A stretch of 64,000 bases of DNA from Lamellibrachia satsuma (GCA_033239005.1 BSQZ01000039.1:2839816-2903815); one strand, 5' to 3'; numbered from the stretch's first letter, positions 49,373-61,145 are shown. The notes: generated by a model from the letters alone, not told the origin. Numbers and translations are program-made.

Positions 49373-50854
49373 ATGGCATGTCTAGGAAGGTTTTATTCAT
49401 CCCACGAGTTTGGGAAATTGTTCACGCAGAACATCAATGTATTATTTATATATGCATCGGTGTTGAGCTGTGCTTTCACTGTGTTCTTATGTTTTCAAGT
49501 AGACTCTCCGAGCAGAAGAGTGCGTGAGGAATGTTCTCACCGTAATGTATATTGCACGGAGATACGTGTTTCCTTTAATCACACGATGTCCATGACGAAT
49601 CTACAAAAATGCAGTAAAATCAAAGAAGACTCAATGTACGCATTCGGCAACGAAATTTACGATGTCATTGGAAAAACCGAATTACAACAATACATTCGCT
49701 TCACGAAATTCAACCCAAAGTTCAAATTTATTATGAACAAGGTGAAAGTAGTTGAACCGCCAGCTGGATATAACTATCACGTAAAGGCTTTGTCGTCGAC
49801 AGACATCCTTATCGAAGAACGCAATGGAAAAACGCCAACAGGGGGCGGCAGCAGCTTCCTCGTTCGCAGTGACTCGGTTTCAACACAAATATGTCATTAT
49901 GACGATTTCTTCAATGGCACGTATGTAGCGCACTGCCCCCTACCGGAATGCACGTGCCGAAACATAAGTGTGCGGCTCCAGTACTCTAACTTCACGGCAT
50001 ACACGGGCAATCACCTGCCAATAAAGAAGCTGCTTTGGCGACAGCGTAGTTGTAAACTTCAAAAAGGAATTACTCGTTTGAATTTAACGCGTTGCAAAAT
50101 GACAACCTTAACCAACGGGAAAAACATTGTCACGTGGTATTTGAAAAATACAACGCGGATAGCAACTTCTTTAATCGGTAGAGAGTACACAGAGATGAAC
50201 AAGTCAGAATTATGCGGTTGCATCCACAAACTTAGGAAATTGTTTTGCATTGGATCATCACATATGAGATACAAATGTGACTACTTCATGTCCCTGTGCT
50301 ACAACTTACCGTCGGATGTACCGATCCAGCACAGTACTCTGAATGTGGGGAACGTTCACTATCTCAGCAAGTCAAAGTTTTTCAAATTCCCAACAGTGTG
50401 GGAGAAATGTCTTCAACAGGAGAACTTAGATCGACGTGATGTTGTGATAATTCAAACAGGGGCCCATGACATGGCCCACCTCGGTATACAACGGTCAATG
50501 GCTTCGGTGCCGGAATTTGTGCGTGTCCTCGGTGATCTACAAAAGAAAAGCTTGAAGTACGGCTTTAGGCTGCTCGTCCTCACTACGTTACCTTTTCCTG
50601 AGGCCGACAAGCGAGAGACAAAAGGCAGCAGGAACAACTTCGCTCTGGCCGCATTTAATCGCAGATTGAAAACAGATCTATTGGCGAAGAAGGTGAACGT
50701 GTTTGATGAATTTAGCGTTCTTCTGGCGCAGCAAGATAGCAACTCTTGTGGTTGTCATTATATTTGTCGCTACACTAAAAACAACATGAGTTATATCTCA
50801 GGGAAAGTCGGCATGATCGCTGCATCCATGATGTTATCTAATGAAATATGTTGA
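49373..50854 (+). CDS. NXPE-like type II membrane protein with SGNH-like domain (paralog 2)
   Basis: Intact single-exon ORF of 493 residues, start AGAATGGCATGTC. Membrane anchor at about 21-42 (INVLFIYASVLSCAFTVFLC). The luminal domain (about 90-210) has GGGSSFLVRS, DDFFNGTYVAHCP and ISVRLQYSNFTAY. The C-terminal SGNH-like domain (about 280-490) has GSSHMR (294-299), VVIIQTGAHDMAHLG (357-371), NVFDEFSVL (442-450) and C-G-C-H-Y-I-C (459-465). It is collinear with 35864-37327 and shares most cysteines around the motifs, so the two are tandem-type paralogs about 12 kb apart. Expected in the secretory pathway, with its catalytic face in the Golgi lumen. Function inferred as for paralog 1: possible glycan acyl-modifying enzyme, unproven. 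Confidence 0.78.
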   Translation: MACLGRFYSSHEFGKLFTQNINVLFIYASVLSCAFTVFLCFQVDSPSRRVREECSHRNVYCTEIRVSFNHTMSMTNLQKCSKIKEDSMYAFGNEIYDVIGKTELQQYIRFTKFNPKFKFIMNKVKVVEPPAGYNYHVKALSSTDILIEERNGKTPTGGGSSFLVRSDSVSTQICHYDDFFNGTYVAHCPLPECTCRNISVRLQYSNFTAYTGNHLPIKKLLWRQRSCKLQKGITRLNLTRCKMTTLTNGKNIVTWYLKNTTRIATSLIGREYTEMNKSELCGCIHKLRKLFCIGSSHMRYKCDYFMSLCYNLPSDVPIQHSTLNVGNVHYLSKSKFFKFPTVWEKCLQQENLDRRDVVIIQTGAHDMAHLGIQRSMASVPEFVRVLGDLQKKSLKYGFRLLVLTTLPFPEADKRETKGSRNNFALAAFNRRLKTDLLAKKVNVFDEFSVLLAQQDSNSCGCHYICRYTKNNMSYISGKVGMIAASMMLSNEIC

Positions 50855-51543
50855 TGTAATTGATGATGTATACCGCCCAAGAAATGCGACCACTTCTCAG
50901 ACGTTAAATATTGAGTTCAATATATTCAATCTCCCAGAGATATCATGAAGAATTGAAATCATCATGGAAAAATCACTGATGGTTTGTCGCTTAGGTTTTC
51001 ATATTTCTATTTTTATATAGACCACGTATTGCGTTTCCGGCATAACATTCAAATTACTGTCGTTGCTGAAAAGAAATGACATTAGTAAAAAGTGATGTCC
51101 AGTGTTGCGATTCTTTATTACAAATGAGCAAATATTCACGTTTAGAATCTTGTCCTTGACGTATCCATTGCTCTTTGTATTGTAACCGGAGCACAAAAAT
51201 CCAGTTCTCACCAAGTCCAGGCATTAGCGAAGCTGACACACATAATCACCTCACCACTGAGCCTTTATAATGGAGGCTACACCATGTTTGCATCCGCCAC
51301 ATTACCACACTTATTGAAGTGTCATTTTATTAACCTCCAGACACACAAAAAGGACGTGAATGGAGAATTGTGAACTTGTAACGGTCTCATTTACTGTGAT
51401 GAATATACATTTTTTTCATAAGCTTTAAAAATTGTAATATTTCATTTACTTCCAACAGTACATATATGCAGTGTAAATAGATATATTGCTAACGCACACT
51501 ATTTATGTAAAATGCACATCTATATATACACTATTCATATAAA
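50855..51543. other. 3' flank of the second NXPE-like gene
   Basis: About 690 bases, AT-rich, no gene recognised and no clear AATAAA close to the stop codon. Confidence 0.4.
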
Positions 51544-52880
51544 TCATGTATGTTTAAAAGATGAATAGTTACAATAATAATGTGCTACAATTTTATGCTG
51601 GAAACGGAGAAAATTTAAGTGTAAACTTATGTGCACTTTTATATTTATCAAGTACGTTTTGTGCATTTTTTTAAGTGAAACTATTTTACTGCTTCTTAAT
51701 GCAATACGTAGGCCATTACAAAGCTTGACACCACTGATAGAAAAATATTTAGCCATTGGTGCAGTACGAACATGAATTAGTCCCTTTGCCTTGTATTGTG
51801 CAAACTATCTTCGTTAGAATAAAATATTTTTTGAATGCTATTGGTTAGCAGTTTATGTTTAACTTTGTACATCAATACATATGTTTTGCATTTAATTAAG
51901 TTAAAAATAATTTCATAAATTTAAGATTAATAAATAAGGTATTCGTATGGTCGCGAGCCTTTACTCGACACATAATTCTCACAACTCTCTTTTGTAGAAT
52001 GAACAGGGGCATTACATTTTGTGACGGGAATTTCCCCATATCTCTGAGCAGAAAAGTGAAAAGTAATCAATGCTGAAACCTTTAAAAACAAATTGGCTTA
52101 ATAAATAATAAACATTGTTTTAGCCAATTTAAATTTTACCGATTGTATAATTGTTTCATAAACTGTTTCTATGATGTTTTGTTTTATCGCTATAGCAATA
52201 TCTAAAGCAACCCTTCCTTATCCAAATATCATGTAATTACTGTTATTAATATTAAGAGCCAATTGGTTAACTGCAAGCCAGTTGCGCAGTTTGTTGAGCT
52301 CTTGACTAATTATGTTATTAAGCAATTCTAGATTATCAGCACTATAAAATATACATATGTTATTATTATATGCCATCCACGAACAGTACAAATTTGAGTA
52401 TACCAGAACATTACAAAAATATTTTATATATATCAAATAATTTCGGTGTCCAATTATTGAACCTTGTCGCACACCACATTCTACTTCTAAGAGATCACAT
52501 TCACATCATCAGACAAATTGTGCCTTATTCATTAAATAGCAAACTAACCATTTAAGTGCTATGTTGTTAATACCATTCATTTCTCATTTGTTTATTAGTA
52601 AATTATGACTGACGGAATCGAAAGTCTATGAACACCCGATTGAAACTTTTGTCAGTTGCACTAGTTATTTCTAATAAACCCAAATATGTAAATATGTTTT
52701 TTTCCGAAATCCATATTGGCTGTCGCTTAGTATTTTGTTTTGTTCCCTGTATTGTTCCAATCAGTTATCATACAGTATTTTCTAGAATTTTTGAGAACTG
52801 CAGCAATAAAGAGATTGTCCTGTAGACATTTTTCGCCGGTCTTATAGGCAGGAATAACTTTAGCCAATTTCATATTATAT
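51544..52880 (-). mobile_element. Heavily decayed LINE
   Basis: Reverse-strand fragments in collinear order: NMKLAKVIPAYKTGEKC (about 52870), then RQGSIIG, then LNKLRNWLAVNQLALNINNS and NYMIFG (52218-52300), then ISGVKLCNGLRIALRS at the C-terminus (51650-51740). These match blocks of the LINE at 58296-59950, so the family is probably the same. Many stops and frame changes. Confidence 0.72.
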
Positions 52881-52959
52881 AAAAAATACATGTATCGAGT
52901 GATGTGTTACATATATACGTAAGAGGTATAGCTGTGTGGGAAATTACCCTTTTTGCGTT

Positions 52960-53320
52960 GGCACAATTGTTATCTTTAAAAACTGATGTTAATTAATTGA
53001 TGATAACATAGAAAACAAAATAATTCCAAGGTTGTAATTTCCGCAACAACTTTTTTTAATATTTTTACCCCCATTCCCTTGTCCGCCGTGGGGATGGTAC
53101 CACATCCGACCCCCCAATATCCGTCAGCAGGGCCCTCTTGGTCACCATGCAAAGTTTCGTCCGGATCGGCCTACAAATGCGGTTGTGCATAAGACACAAC
53201 AGGCAGACAAACGTACACTTTATTTTATATATTATATATTGTATTACAAACCAGGATGGTGATTCAGTCGCGTAAAGAAGCGCGCGAAGGGGCCACGTCA
53301 TCCAACACTCGTACTGGTGT
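52960..53320. repeat. Interspersed repeat (RTE-like 3' tail), copy 2
   Basis: Second copy of 43163-43445, with an extra block (53040-53110, CCCCATTCCCTTGTCCGCC). Both copies end at ATCCAACACTCGTACT. Confidence 0.6.
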
Positions 53321-53325
53321 TGATA

Positions 53326-53940
53326 TATTTCATTAAAATATTATTATTTTAATTTCTTTACGAAATGGAAACAGATTCCTACGGGCAGAACGACTACGTC
53401 ACCGATGATAGTGGAGCCATCTTGCGGGTATTGTGTACATTTACTTTCTAAAGATATACTGACTTTGCAAGGGATGTTAGGGCATTGCTAAATAAGAAAT
53501 ATATTGTAAGAGATAACAATATAGTAAGTTAATAAACCTTTATTTACACAAATACAACATTTATGCATAACTTGATGATAAAAGAAAGTTAATAACACAA
53601 AGTGTCGATCAATATATTCACCGTTCTATCATCATGTTATTAGAACCTGGAGGAACTAACTGAGCATTCATTAAAGCTGATCCGATTTACACAAGAAATT
53701 TTGGTATTAATGGCTCATATACGACAGAGTCACGATTTTCGTTTACTAGTGTTAATGCACAAGTCACATAATATCTACTTTGCAAGACCAAAATATGTCA
53801 TTCAGTGGGAGCCATTGTTATTTAATGTTATAGTTAAAGCCTCATTTACTACCTAAAACATTTTCATTAACAATAACTGAATACAATAAGACCAAATAAA
53901 TAACTAACTATAATGAATGTGCTTTGAGAACATTGAACTT
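53326..53940. other. Intergenic, nothing recognised
   Basis: About 600 AT-rich bases downstream of the SWIM/PHD pseudogene; no motif I can support. Confidence 0.4.
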
Positions 53941-54070
53941 TTACATGACAGTGCACTTCATGCAGGACCACTGTCGCTTCGTTATCGCCTTCCCACTAGC
54001 AGTACATTTCAGGTGGAAACATGACAAACAATTGTCGCAGTTGACACTATATTCCTGGCTTTCATCAATC

Positions 54071-54164
54071 TCACCCTGGTAAACATTACATAGATATGTA
54101 CAGTTATGTTGCTTATCTCACCCTGACAAACATTACATAGATATGTACAGTTATGTTGCTTAAC
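54071..54164. repeat. 47-bp tandem duplication in the PHD finger
   Basis: Two copies of TCACCCTG[G/A][T/C]AAACATTACA followed by TAGATATGTACAGTTATGTT and GCTT. 47 is not a multiple of three, so it breaks the PHD finger frame. The outer copy keeps CNVCQG; the inner copy has CNVYQG. Confidence 0.9.
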
Positions 54165-54526
54165 ACTAACTACATCCAGAACACACATATACTGTAAAGA
54201 CCCGTCTGATGGTTGCAAGAAACATTATCACTGACACGTGCATTGTCCATCTGTTCAGGTATTGTCTCTACCATCTCTTCCATCAACTTACTGCCAGCAA
54301 GGGCAGCAGTGACATGGTTGGGAGATACAAACCATGACAGTATCCTCTCCTCCTTCCTGCTGGGCACCAGGTGTATGAATGCCACGCATCCAACCTGCCT
54401 TTTCTTCGTCGTCTTTTCACTCCCTTTCGGTCTGCCCCGTTTCCTCATGCGAGATGGCAGTTTAATTGATGCCAGATCACAAGGCGGTGGCGCGACATTC
54501 TGGGTATCTGGTGGTGGTGCGAGTGC

Positions 54527-54668
54527 GACTCTCAGGGTCTCTGGCACGACTCTCCGTATGTCTGGTACGACTCTCCGGGTCTCTGGCGCGACTCTCCGGG
54601 TATTTGGCACGACTCTCCGGGTGTGTGGCGCAACACTCTGGGTCTCTAGCGCGACACTCTGGGACTCC
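54527..54668. repeat. 21-bp coding tandem repeat, about 6.5 units
   Basis: GACTCTCCGGGTCTCTGGCGC and variants, read on the reverse strand as seven-residue repeats (R-V-A-P-E-T-R). It lies between the SWIM finger and the AT-hook of the pseudogene. The unit is 21 bp, so the array stays open in all frames. Confidence 0.88.
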
Positions 54669-55587
54669 CATGACTGTAGCAAGCTACGAAGTTCATCTTG
54701 TCATCGTACTCTGTGCCACATGCTTCTGACATCACTCCAGGTAGACGCATGCAAATTTGTCTGGCTGCACGACACTTCTCATGAGTGGTATATGGTACTC
54801 GTCGTGGGCCTACATGCACGGCAGACACAGTGATGTTTGCCACAGCAGCAGGATCCGTTTCCACGTTATGAAAAGCACTGTGCACGACCTGGTACCGTGC
54901 GGTGTGTCAACGGGTGTGCGACGACGTTTCGTCATACAGATTCATTCCTTGCTGTCTTCGCATGGCAAAGATGTGGCAGCATGGCAGCAGCACCCGTTGA
55001 TGGAAGAAGCAGGAACACACACTGCACGTGGTCTTCTCTCCCGAGACCTGGCCGTCTTCAATGCACACAGCATCACTCTTGCTCAGTTCAATGCGCACAA
55101 GTCCGGCAGGGTAAGGCAATAGATGACGACTGTACCGTGCACTTAATGAATCCTCTGTTGCATAAACAGACACCTTAGAAATGCAGTTCAGTGCAACACT
55201 GTCACGCTCGACACGCAGGCACGCAATGATTGTTCGCAGTTCCCGGAAGAAATCCCCCATGGCCATGACCTCCTTCATATCTTTGTCAGTGAGGACGATC
55301 TGTGTGCTCTTCCAAGACGGGTTGTGTGACTTGAAGATGGCTAGCATCTTGTCTATCACGGTGCGCTGCTCAGAAGAAACGAGGCATGTCGCTACAATCT
55401 CACTTTGCCCATTGCCTTTTAACACCAGGAACACGTACAATGGCATGCGGAGATTTGTCAGCTTGTGCGTTGCATCAATGAACAGCATCTCCGAGAACGA
55501 TGCATATGCCTTGCGCACTGTCGTGTCCTGGTAGAAGATGCCAAGCAGGTTGTCCTCTTCATCGCAAGACACCTCGATGGTGGATGT

Positions 55588-55639
55588 TGGATGACGGCGT
55601 AAGTCGTCAATGTGGGATGACGGCGCAAGTCGTCAATGA
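55588..55639. repeat. 26-bp tandem duplication in the transposase-like exon
   Basis: Two adjacent copies containing GATGACGGCG[T/C]AAGTCGTCAA. Removing one copy would put DLHSVIDDLRRHP in frame with STIEVSCDEEDN, which shows the duplication is a lesion. Confidence 0.85.
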
Positions 55640-57045
55640 CTGAATGAAGGTCATTACCAGGGCCGGATTTTGTAATCACGCAGTGTAATCACTTTGCCTG
55701 AAAACAAACATGTGCAATTTAATACTACAATTCAGTTAGCCAAAACCCACATTATCTGTTGACTTATCCCTCCCATTGGCCATATCTCATCGTTGGGCCC
55801 CTGTGGACGAAAAAACTAAAAAAAGGGTAATAAAAATCTTCCATTCTCGATAGCCGGGTATATCGATCGCCAAAGCCGGGTAAGTTACCTGGGTCCCGGC
55901 TCTTAACAAAACCCCTGCCCACTAATAAAACATAAAACACAGTTGTGACAAGCTTCTACTTCCTTGCCAGCGACTGTTCACATACAATGTTACACTGAAT
56001 TATCATAGTGAGAAACATGGCATAAAAACAAATAGCAATCATAGCAGATATATACAATGTAAACAGTCAGTTTGATTTACCTGTGGTAGTCAGCAACTCC
56101 TTTTGAAGTAGTTTCTTGTTGGGGTTCAACATCATAGCATGTTCGACTTCCTTCTGCGTCTATAGGAAACATGTGGTATACATGAAGGACTGATTATGTC
56201 ATTTAAAATATTAATGCGAAACAAAGATGGGACGAACATTATTTGAAGTACTTCCAACCAATATTTCAAAATGAAAACCGATATCTAATGATGAATTGCG
56301 AATATGTTTACTTTAAGTTAGACTGTTAATCAAAGAACACAACTGTAAATGTAATCTTATTATAATCTAGCTAGGTAGCATATGTGTCTATATGCATTAG
56401 GTTACGTTAAAGTTTTTTCTTAGACGGCTTGCACATCAGGCGTCAAACGTTCAGAGATTAATCTATGACCCCAACATAATATGCAATTTAACAATGCTTG
56501 CACACATGGCTGATACTTCGGAAAGTGGCGTATGTACCCAGTGAGGTTTGCTTACGTCACAATAAAAATGATGTGCGAGCCCTCTGTCAAGCTTTGCTGA
56601 GATCACAGACAAAGGAACAATTCACAATAAAACATGTGTGCTTCATAACATTTTGTAAATACTGTCATCATGACTGTCATGTTTGAACTACCATGTTATC
56701 CTGTCCAGGGACAGGCATTTCTGCTAGTGTATATAGTAATACTACAAATACACCGTTTCATTCAGTTGAATCACAGGCAGGCACATTATGCAGTGACTGA
56801 TGTCATGTTTACACACTAATTTAACCAGTACACACAAATTATTAATGAATAGAACATATAATTTATTATTTCATAGTAATATAAACTCACATAAGCTCAC
56901 AAGTTTTCGCTGTCGTGGAAGGTTCATGTAAGCAGCAGAACTCACGGAGTGATTGTGGTCAACATTCACCTCTTTAACTACCAAAGACTGGTAATGTTCT
57001 GACAGGCTGACCTTGATTGTTGCCCCACAATCTTGCTTGAGTGTT

Positions 57046-57762
57046 CTGCAAAAATAAAGAAACATATCATAGTGATTGTTTGCATTTAAAAATGGACATA
57101 TAGCGTGCTGTCCGAGAAATCTGGTAAATAAACCTTGGTTTTACTGCAAAGTATTATCAGCATATAATTTTTCAACTTGATGTCCTGAATTAACCTGCTC
57201 GAATTGACCTTATGTAATGGATACGGCCAAGCCTAGCCATGGCACGACCGGGCAGTTGGTTTCCCCAAACGGGCAAACACGAATGCCACCAAATGGATAA
57301 AAACAAAACTAATACATCACTCGCCCAAATTATTTGCATATTTTTAGGCGACCGATTTACTGCTCGTCTGGTTTTTTTTCAAATGTGAAGCACTGATTAC
57401 CCAGAACAGAAAGGCGCTATATTTTTTTATGCCTGTGTCTGTCTGAGGATGCTATCACCGATAGTCCGATTTTATATTATTAATCACATATATTGTACCG
57501 AACTGATTATTCACAGCTAAGTTTGCCAAAAGTCAAACGGTCACCTTACCATAATTTAAAAAAAATAGGTTTTACTATACAAATAGAGTATCATTGTGAA
57601 GATAAACATGTGTACTACATGGACATATGATGGATATATCATATCACTGCAGGACTTGTGAAATAGCTGGGATCACAGACAGTGGTGTAGACTATAAGAC
57701 GTTCTCGTGTAAATTCAACTTTCTAAAAGACTAATGGTTCTTCAGCATATTTTCTTTTTTAG
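57046..57762. other. Upstream region of the SWIM/PHD pseudogene
   Basis: About 700 bases just upstream (reverse strand) of the first recognised exon. An initial exon is expected here or beyond, but I cannot identify it. Confidence 0.4.
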
Positions 57763-57920
57763 GAGAGTATGCATGTACGTCCATAACTCACTGAGTATGC
57801 ATGTACGACCATAACTCACTGAGTATGCATGTACGTCCATAACTCACTGAGTATGCATGTACGACCACAACGCATTGAGTATGCATGTACATCCATAGCG
57901 CATTGAGCATGCACAGGTAA
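57763..57920. repeat. 28-bp tandem repeat, about 5.5 units
   Basis: Unit GAGTATGCATGTACGTCCAT then AACTCACT; the last units are degenerate. Confidence 0.9.
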
Positions 57921-58290
57921 TTCACTTTATTTTAGTAATCACAGTTTGTGGTTTATCTGCGTCATGGCCGTACACATTGTATGTACGTCCATAATGCTGT
58001 ATGATCATAACACATTTCTCAACAAAGCAGGCATAGGAGATCTACTTCATTTATCAAATATTCAAACCAGACTGGGTCCATGCCACATATAATTCATAAT
58101 GTGGCTCAACAGCCTACATTTTAACTACATGTCATTTCCATCGAAAAGGAAACTACTATATGCTTATGATGCTTGACCTATCACTTATAAGTGATTCTAA
58201 ATAATACAATTAGTATACAAGTGTAAGTGTTTTTTAAGAGAATAGTACATAATAAATTCTAATGCAACACAGTTAATTATTTTACCATAA
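57921..58290. other. Intergenic, nothing recognised
   Basis: About 370 AT-rich bases; the right end is probably LINE 3' UTR. Confidence 0.4.
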
Positions 58291-58295
58291 TCGGT

Positions 58296-59950
58296 TTACT
58301 CGTTGGTAACAAAGCTGTGCAGTAATTGAACGGTATAATTCTTTATGAAAAGATGAACACTCTTGCAATGAATTAATGAGCTGTCAAGGTAATTCCATAA
58401 CTTTACACCATTAATTGATATACACATTGTTTTTAGATTAGTGCATGCATACTTTTGTTTAAATACACATTTTTGTCGGGTCATATACATAGGGTCATAC
58501 AAAACGAAACGTTTTTGTATGTTGTTTGGCAAAGAATTGTTATATGCCTTATACATAATTTCAGCTGTTTTTAGTTTCACCACATCTCGCAATTTTAGAA
58601 CGCGGTGATCATAACATAGGCTAGATGTGTGGTCCAACCTCTGAGCACCACATATTAATCTTACAACCATTTTCTGTAACAAGACTAAGCATTTTAAGTT
58701 TGCTTCATATGTATTTCCCCATATTTCAGCACAATACATAATGAAAGGCGAAAAGAGAGAATAATATAAAATGCGCATTCCACGTCTGTCAAGTAAGAAA
58801 CGTGTTTTGTACATAACGGCACGACACTTTGAAAGTTTAGATTTCAAGAGAGAAATGTGATGATTCCATGTTAATTTGTCATCAATCAATACACCTAAAA
58901 TGTAGTTGCTTCAACTCTATTAATTGTGACCTTGTTTATTTTTTATAGAGAGAGACGTTTTCAATGCGCGATTTCCAAAAATCATGTAATTTGTTTTTGC
59001 TATGCTTACTAATAGTCTATTCACTGAAAGCCAAACATAGAGCTGATCCAGCTCAGCCTTTGTCTGCCGGATAAGGTCATTGATGTCATTATTATAATAC
59101 AACATGTTTGTGTCGTCTGCAAATAAAATAAGCTTAAACAGTTTTTAAGCATTGAAAATGTCATTGATATACATTATAAATAATTTCGGTCCTAAGATGG
59201 AACCTTGTGGTACACCACAAAATACCCTGAATCACAATTTTTATACTGAACAAACTGTGATATATTTTCTAAATAACTCACAATCCACTTATGTGCTATA
59301 CCACGAACACCATATAAATACATTTGTTTGCCAATATATCATGATCAACTGTATGGAATGCTTTCTTGAGATCTATAAATACACCAATAGAATATTTATT
59401 ATTGTGTAGACAATTAGTAATTTCTTCAACCAATTCTAAAATAGCATGAGAGGTTGACATATTACATCTAAACCCATATTGGCTTGGGAAAAGTAAATCA
59501 GACCTATTTAGAAAATTTTTCAATCTCGCATTATATAATTTCTCAATATTTTTTTAAATAGAGGAAGTAAAAAATACGTCTATAATTTGTGAATACACAC
59601 TTATCCCCAGCCTTAAATACTGGAATAACTTTGGCAATTTTCATTTCGTTGGGGAACACTGTTTGGAAATAAACATTGCATATGTGATTTAAGGGTTTTA
59701 CAATTTCATTAACAATTGTTTTGACCATGCTCATATTAATATCTGTACAATATGTTGACACTTTGCTTTTAAATTGTTGTACAGTTCTAATAATTTCTTG
59801 CACATCAACCGGACTTAGAAACATACTCTCATTACATCCTTCCTCAAAATAATCATAAATAGACACGTCCTTGTCAGGTGAAGAAATGTTCTTTGCTAAG
59901 CTAAAACCAACATTTGTAAAATAATTATTGAATCCATTTGCATTAGCCTT
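58296..59950 (-). mobile_element. LINE, moderately decayed reverse transcriptase
   Basis: Reverse-strand blocks in order: EMKIAKVIPVFKAGDKCVF (59543-59866), then PSQYGFRCNMSTSHAILELV and IGVFIDLKKAFHTVDHDIL (domain A, 59296-59523), then GVPQGSILGPKLFIMYIND, then LILFADDTNMLYY (intact FADD, about 59105), then LSVNRLLVSIAKTNYMIFGN. A 197-residue C-terminal ORF (58296-58889, IDDKLTWNHHI, FIMYCAEIWGNTYEANLKCL, NGVKLWNYL) completes it. Stops and shifts separate the blocks. No endonuclease half is visible; a TA tract lies at its 5' side. Confidence 0.85.
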
Positions 59951-59967
59951 AATTTCTTATATTTATT

Positions 59968-59969
<2 letters not shown>

Positions 59970-60030
<61 letters not shown>
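59970..60030. repeat. (TA)n microsatellite
   Basis: About 30 TA repeats beside the 5'-truncated LINE. Confidence 0.95.
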
Positions 60031-60035
<5 letters not shown>

Positions 60036-60449
60036 GTTGTAAAACACAACTAGCGGTACTTATGAATGCTGCGGTCTGTAGCCGGTTGTTGTCTTAGATT
60101 TATATGGCCTGCCGCCATGGACTGGTGCGTGGTGGAGGCACGAGTACTTCACGAAATAATACTTAACATCTTTCGGCACTTTTTTCACAATCTTTAGTGT
60201 CGTTCTCCTTCCTCGTTCAGTGTTCGGGCGTCTCTCATATAAAACTGATTATGCGTCTGTTGTTCGAAAGTGTGTAAAGCATTCTGCATTTCTAAACACG
60301 TTCGAAAATATACCCCTACGCCATATGTTTTGCTGCGACGGCGTCGTGTGGCGAGTGGCGCCATACGACGGCATGCGTATTACCTCTCGCTGTAATGCGC
60401 ATGCGTCGCGAAACTGTCTGCGCAATAGTGTCGACTTTAGGTATATGCT
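60031..60449. other. Intergenic, nothing recognised
   Basis: About 420 bases, GC-richer than average near 60320-60420 (CGACGGCGTCGTGTGGCG). No coding domain recognised. Confidence 0.4.
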
Positions 60450-60605
60450 TCGTTTTTTATGAGCTAACCTCGTGAAACCAAAGCATTGTTTATGGCCTTT
60501 GCACCTATATGAGTGCCTAAAAACTAACCATTTGCAACTATAGTCAAGAATATCACGCAAGTGGTTTACTGGGAATCTGCTCTAAAAGTGCGAAATTCTG
60601 GTCTA
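60450..60605. repeat. Repeat shared with segmental copy A (24098-24245)
   Basis: TTTTTTATGAGCTAACCTCG, AAAGCATTGTTTATGGCC and GTGCGAAATTCTGGTCTAAT match copy A in the same order, so this is a separate copy of that repeat's first part. Confidence 0.8.
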
Positions 60606-60778
60606 ATGCCATTTTTAGGGAAAAGGCTGACATATTCATTAGTGTTTGCAATTTTGACCAATCAGCGGGGAGCAGCCCCTTAACCTCCAACGCGGCTGAG
60701 ACGTAGGCTGTGCATATCGCGTGTAATTTGAACATTTTTGAAATGTGCAGTTACATTTTTATTTGTGTTTATACTTAC

Positions 60779-61145
60779 AATGCTGTACTGTGAGGAATTC
60801 GGATGTAAACATGATTCAGCGAGGTATAGAGAATTGTTGTTTTTTTTCGATTTTCTCTTGAAACACAGACAGTAGTGAAGCAATGCATTCACAATTGCGG
60901 GCGGGCTGGTTGGATGCCCACGCGGTATGCTAGACATTGTTTAGCCCATTTTGAAGAGTTGTGTTTTGAACATATTTTCATCAACTAATGGGTCAATATC
61001 CTTCAAAACGTCGGCGACGGAAAACGTTAAAGCCTGAAGCGGTTCCGACAATTTACCATGTGCCTCAGCCGAAGCCTTCGACAAAACGCAAAGACTCGAT
61101 CAAGAGATATGTCAAATCGGAATGCGAGGCGGTTAGTAAACAATG
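60779..61145 (+). pseudogene. THAP zinc-finger domain, frameshifted
   Basis: Three frames together spell a THAP domain (C2CH DNA-binding finger). MLYCEEFGCKHDSARYRELL starts at 60780. After the T run at 60839-60847, another frame gives CIHNCGRAGWMPTRYARHCL and AHFEELCFEHIFIN. A third frame, from ATG 60987, gives KRRRRKTLKPEAVPTIY and runs to a TGA at 61143-61145. The C-x4-C, C-x2-H and AVPTI elements are all recognisable. THAP domains occur in P-element-like transposases and host regulators; no transposase or other domain is attached here. Confidence 0.8.

Larger units (their letters stand above)
53941..57045 (-). pseudogene. MULE-derived SWIM/AT-hook/PHD gene, multi-exon, inactivated
   Basis: Reverse-strand gene related to ZSWIM1/ZSWIM3-type proteins, which descend from MULE transposases. 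Exons with GT-AG borders in matching phase are 57045-56901 (CGATIKVSLSEHYQSLVVKE, then HNHSV), 56159-56081 (KEVEHAMMLNPNKKLLQKEL) and 55697 onward. Then follow a transposase-like segment (FIDATHKLTNLRMPLYVFLV, TDKDM), a SWIM finger (C-S-C ... C-C-H, about 54955-55020), an AT-hook-like RKRGRPKGS and a C-terminal PHD finger (CDNCLSCFHLKC, WSCMKC) ending at TAA 53941-53943. Lesions: a one-base shift near 55671, a 26-bp tandem duplication (55588-55639), TGA at 54907-54909 where the frame otherwise continues, a one-base shift near 54694, a shift near 54180 and a 47-bp duplication (54071-54164). Much of the catalytic core is missing after TDKDM. The first exon is not found. Confidence 0.78.

Noticed and set aside
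54213..55122. Plus-strand ORFs over the SWIM/PHD region
   Set aside because: All recognisable domains and splice sites are on the reverse strand.
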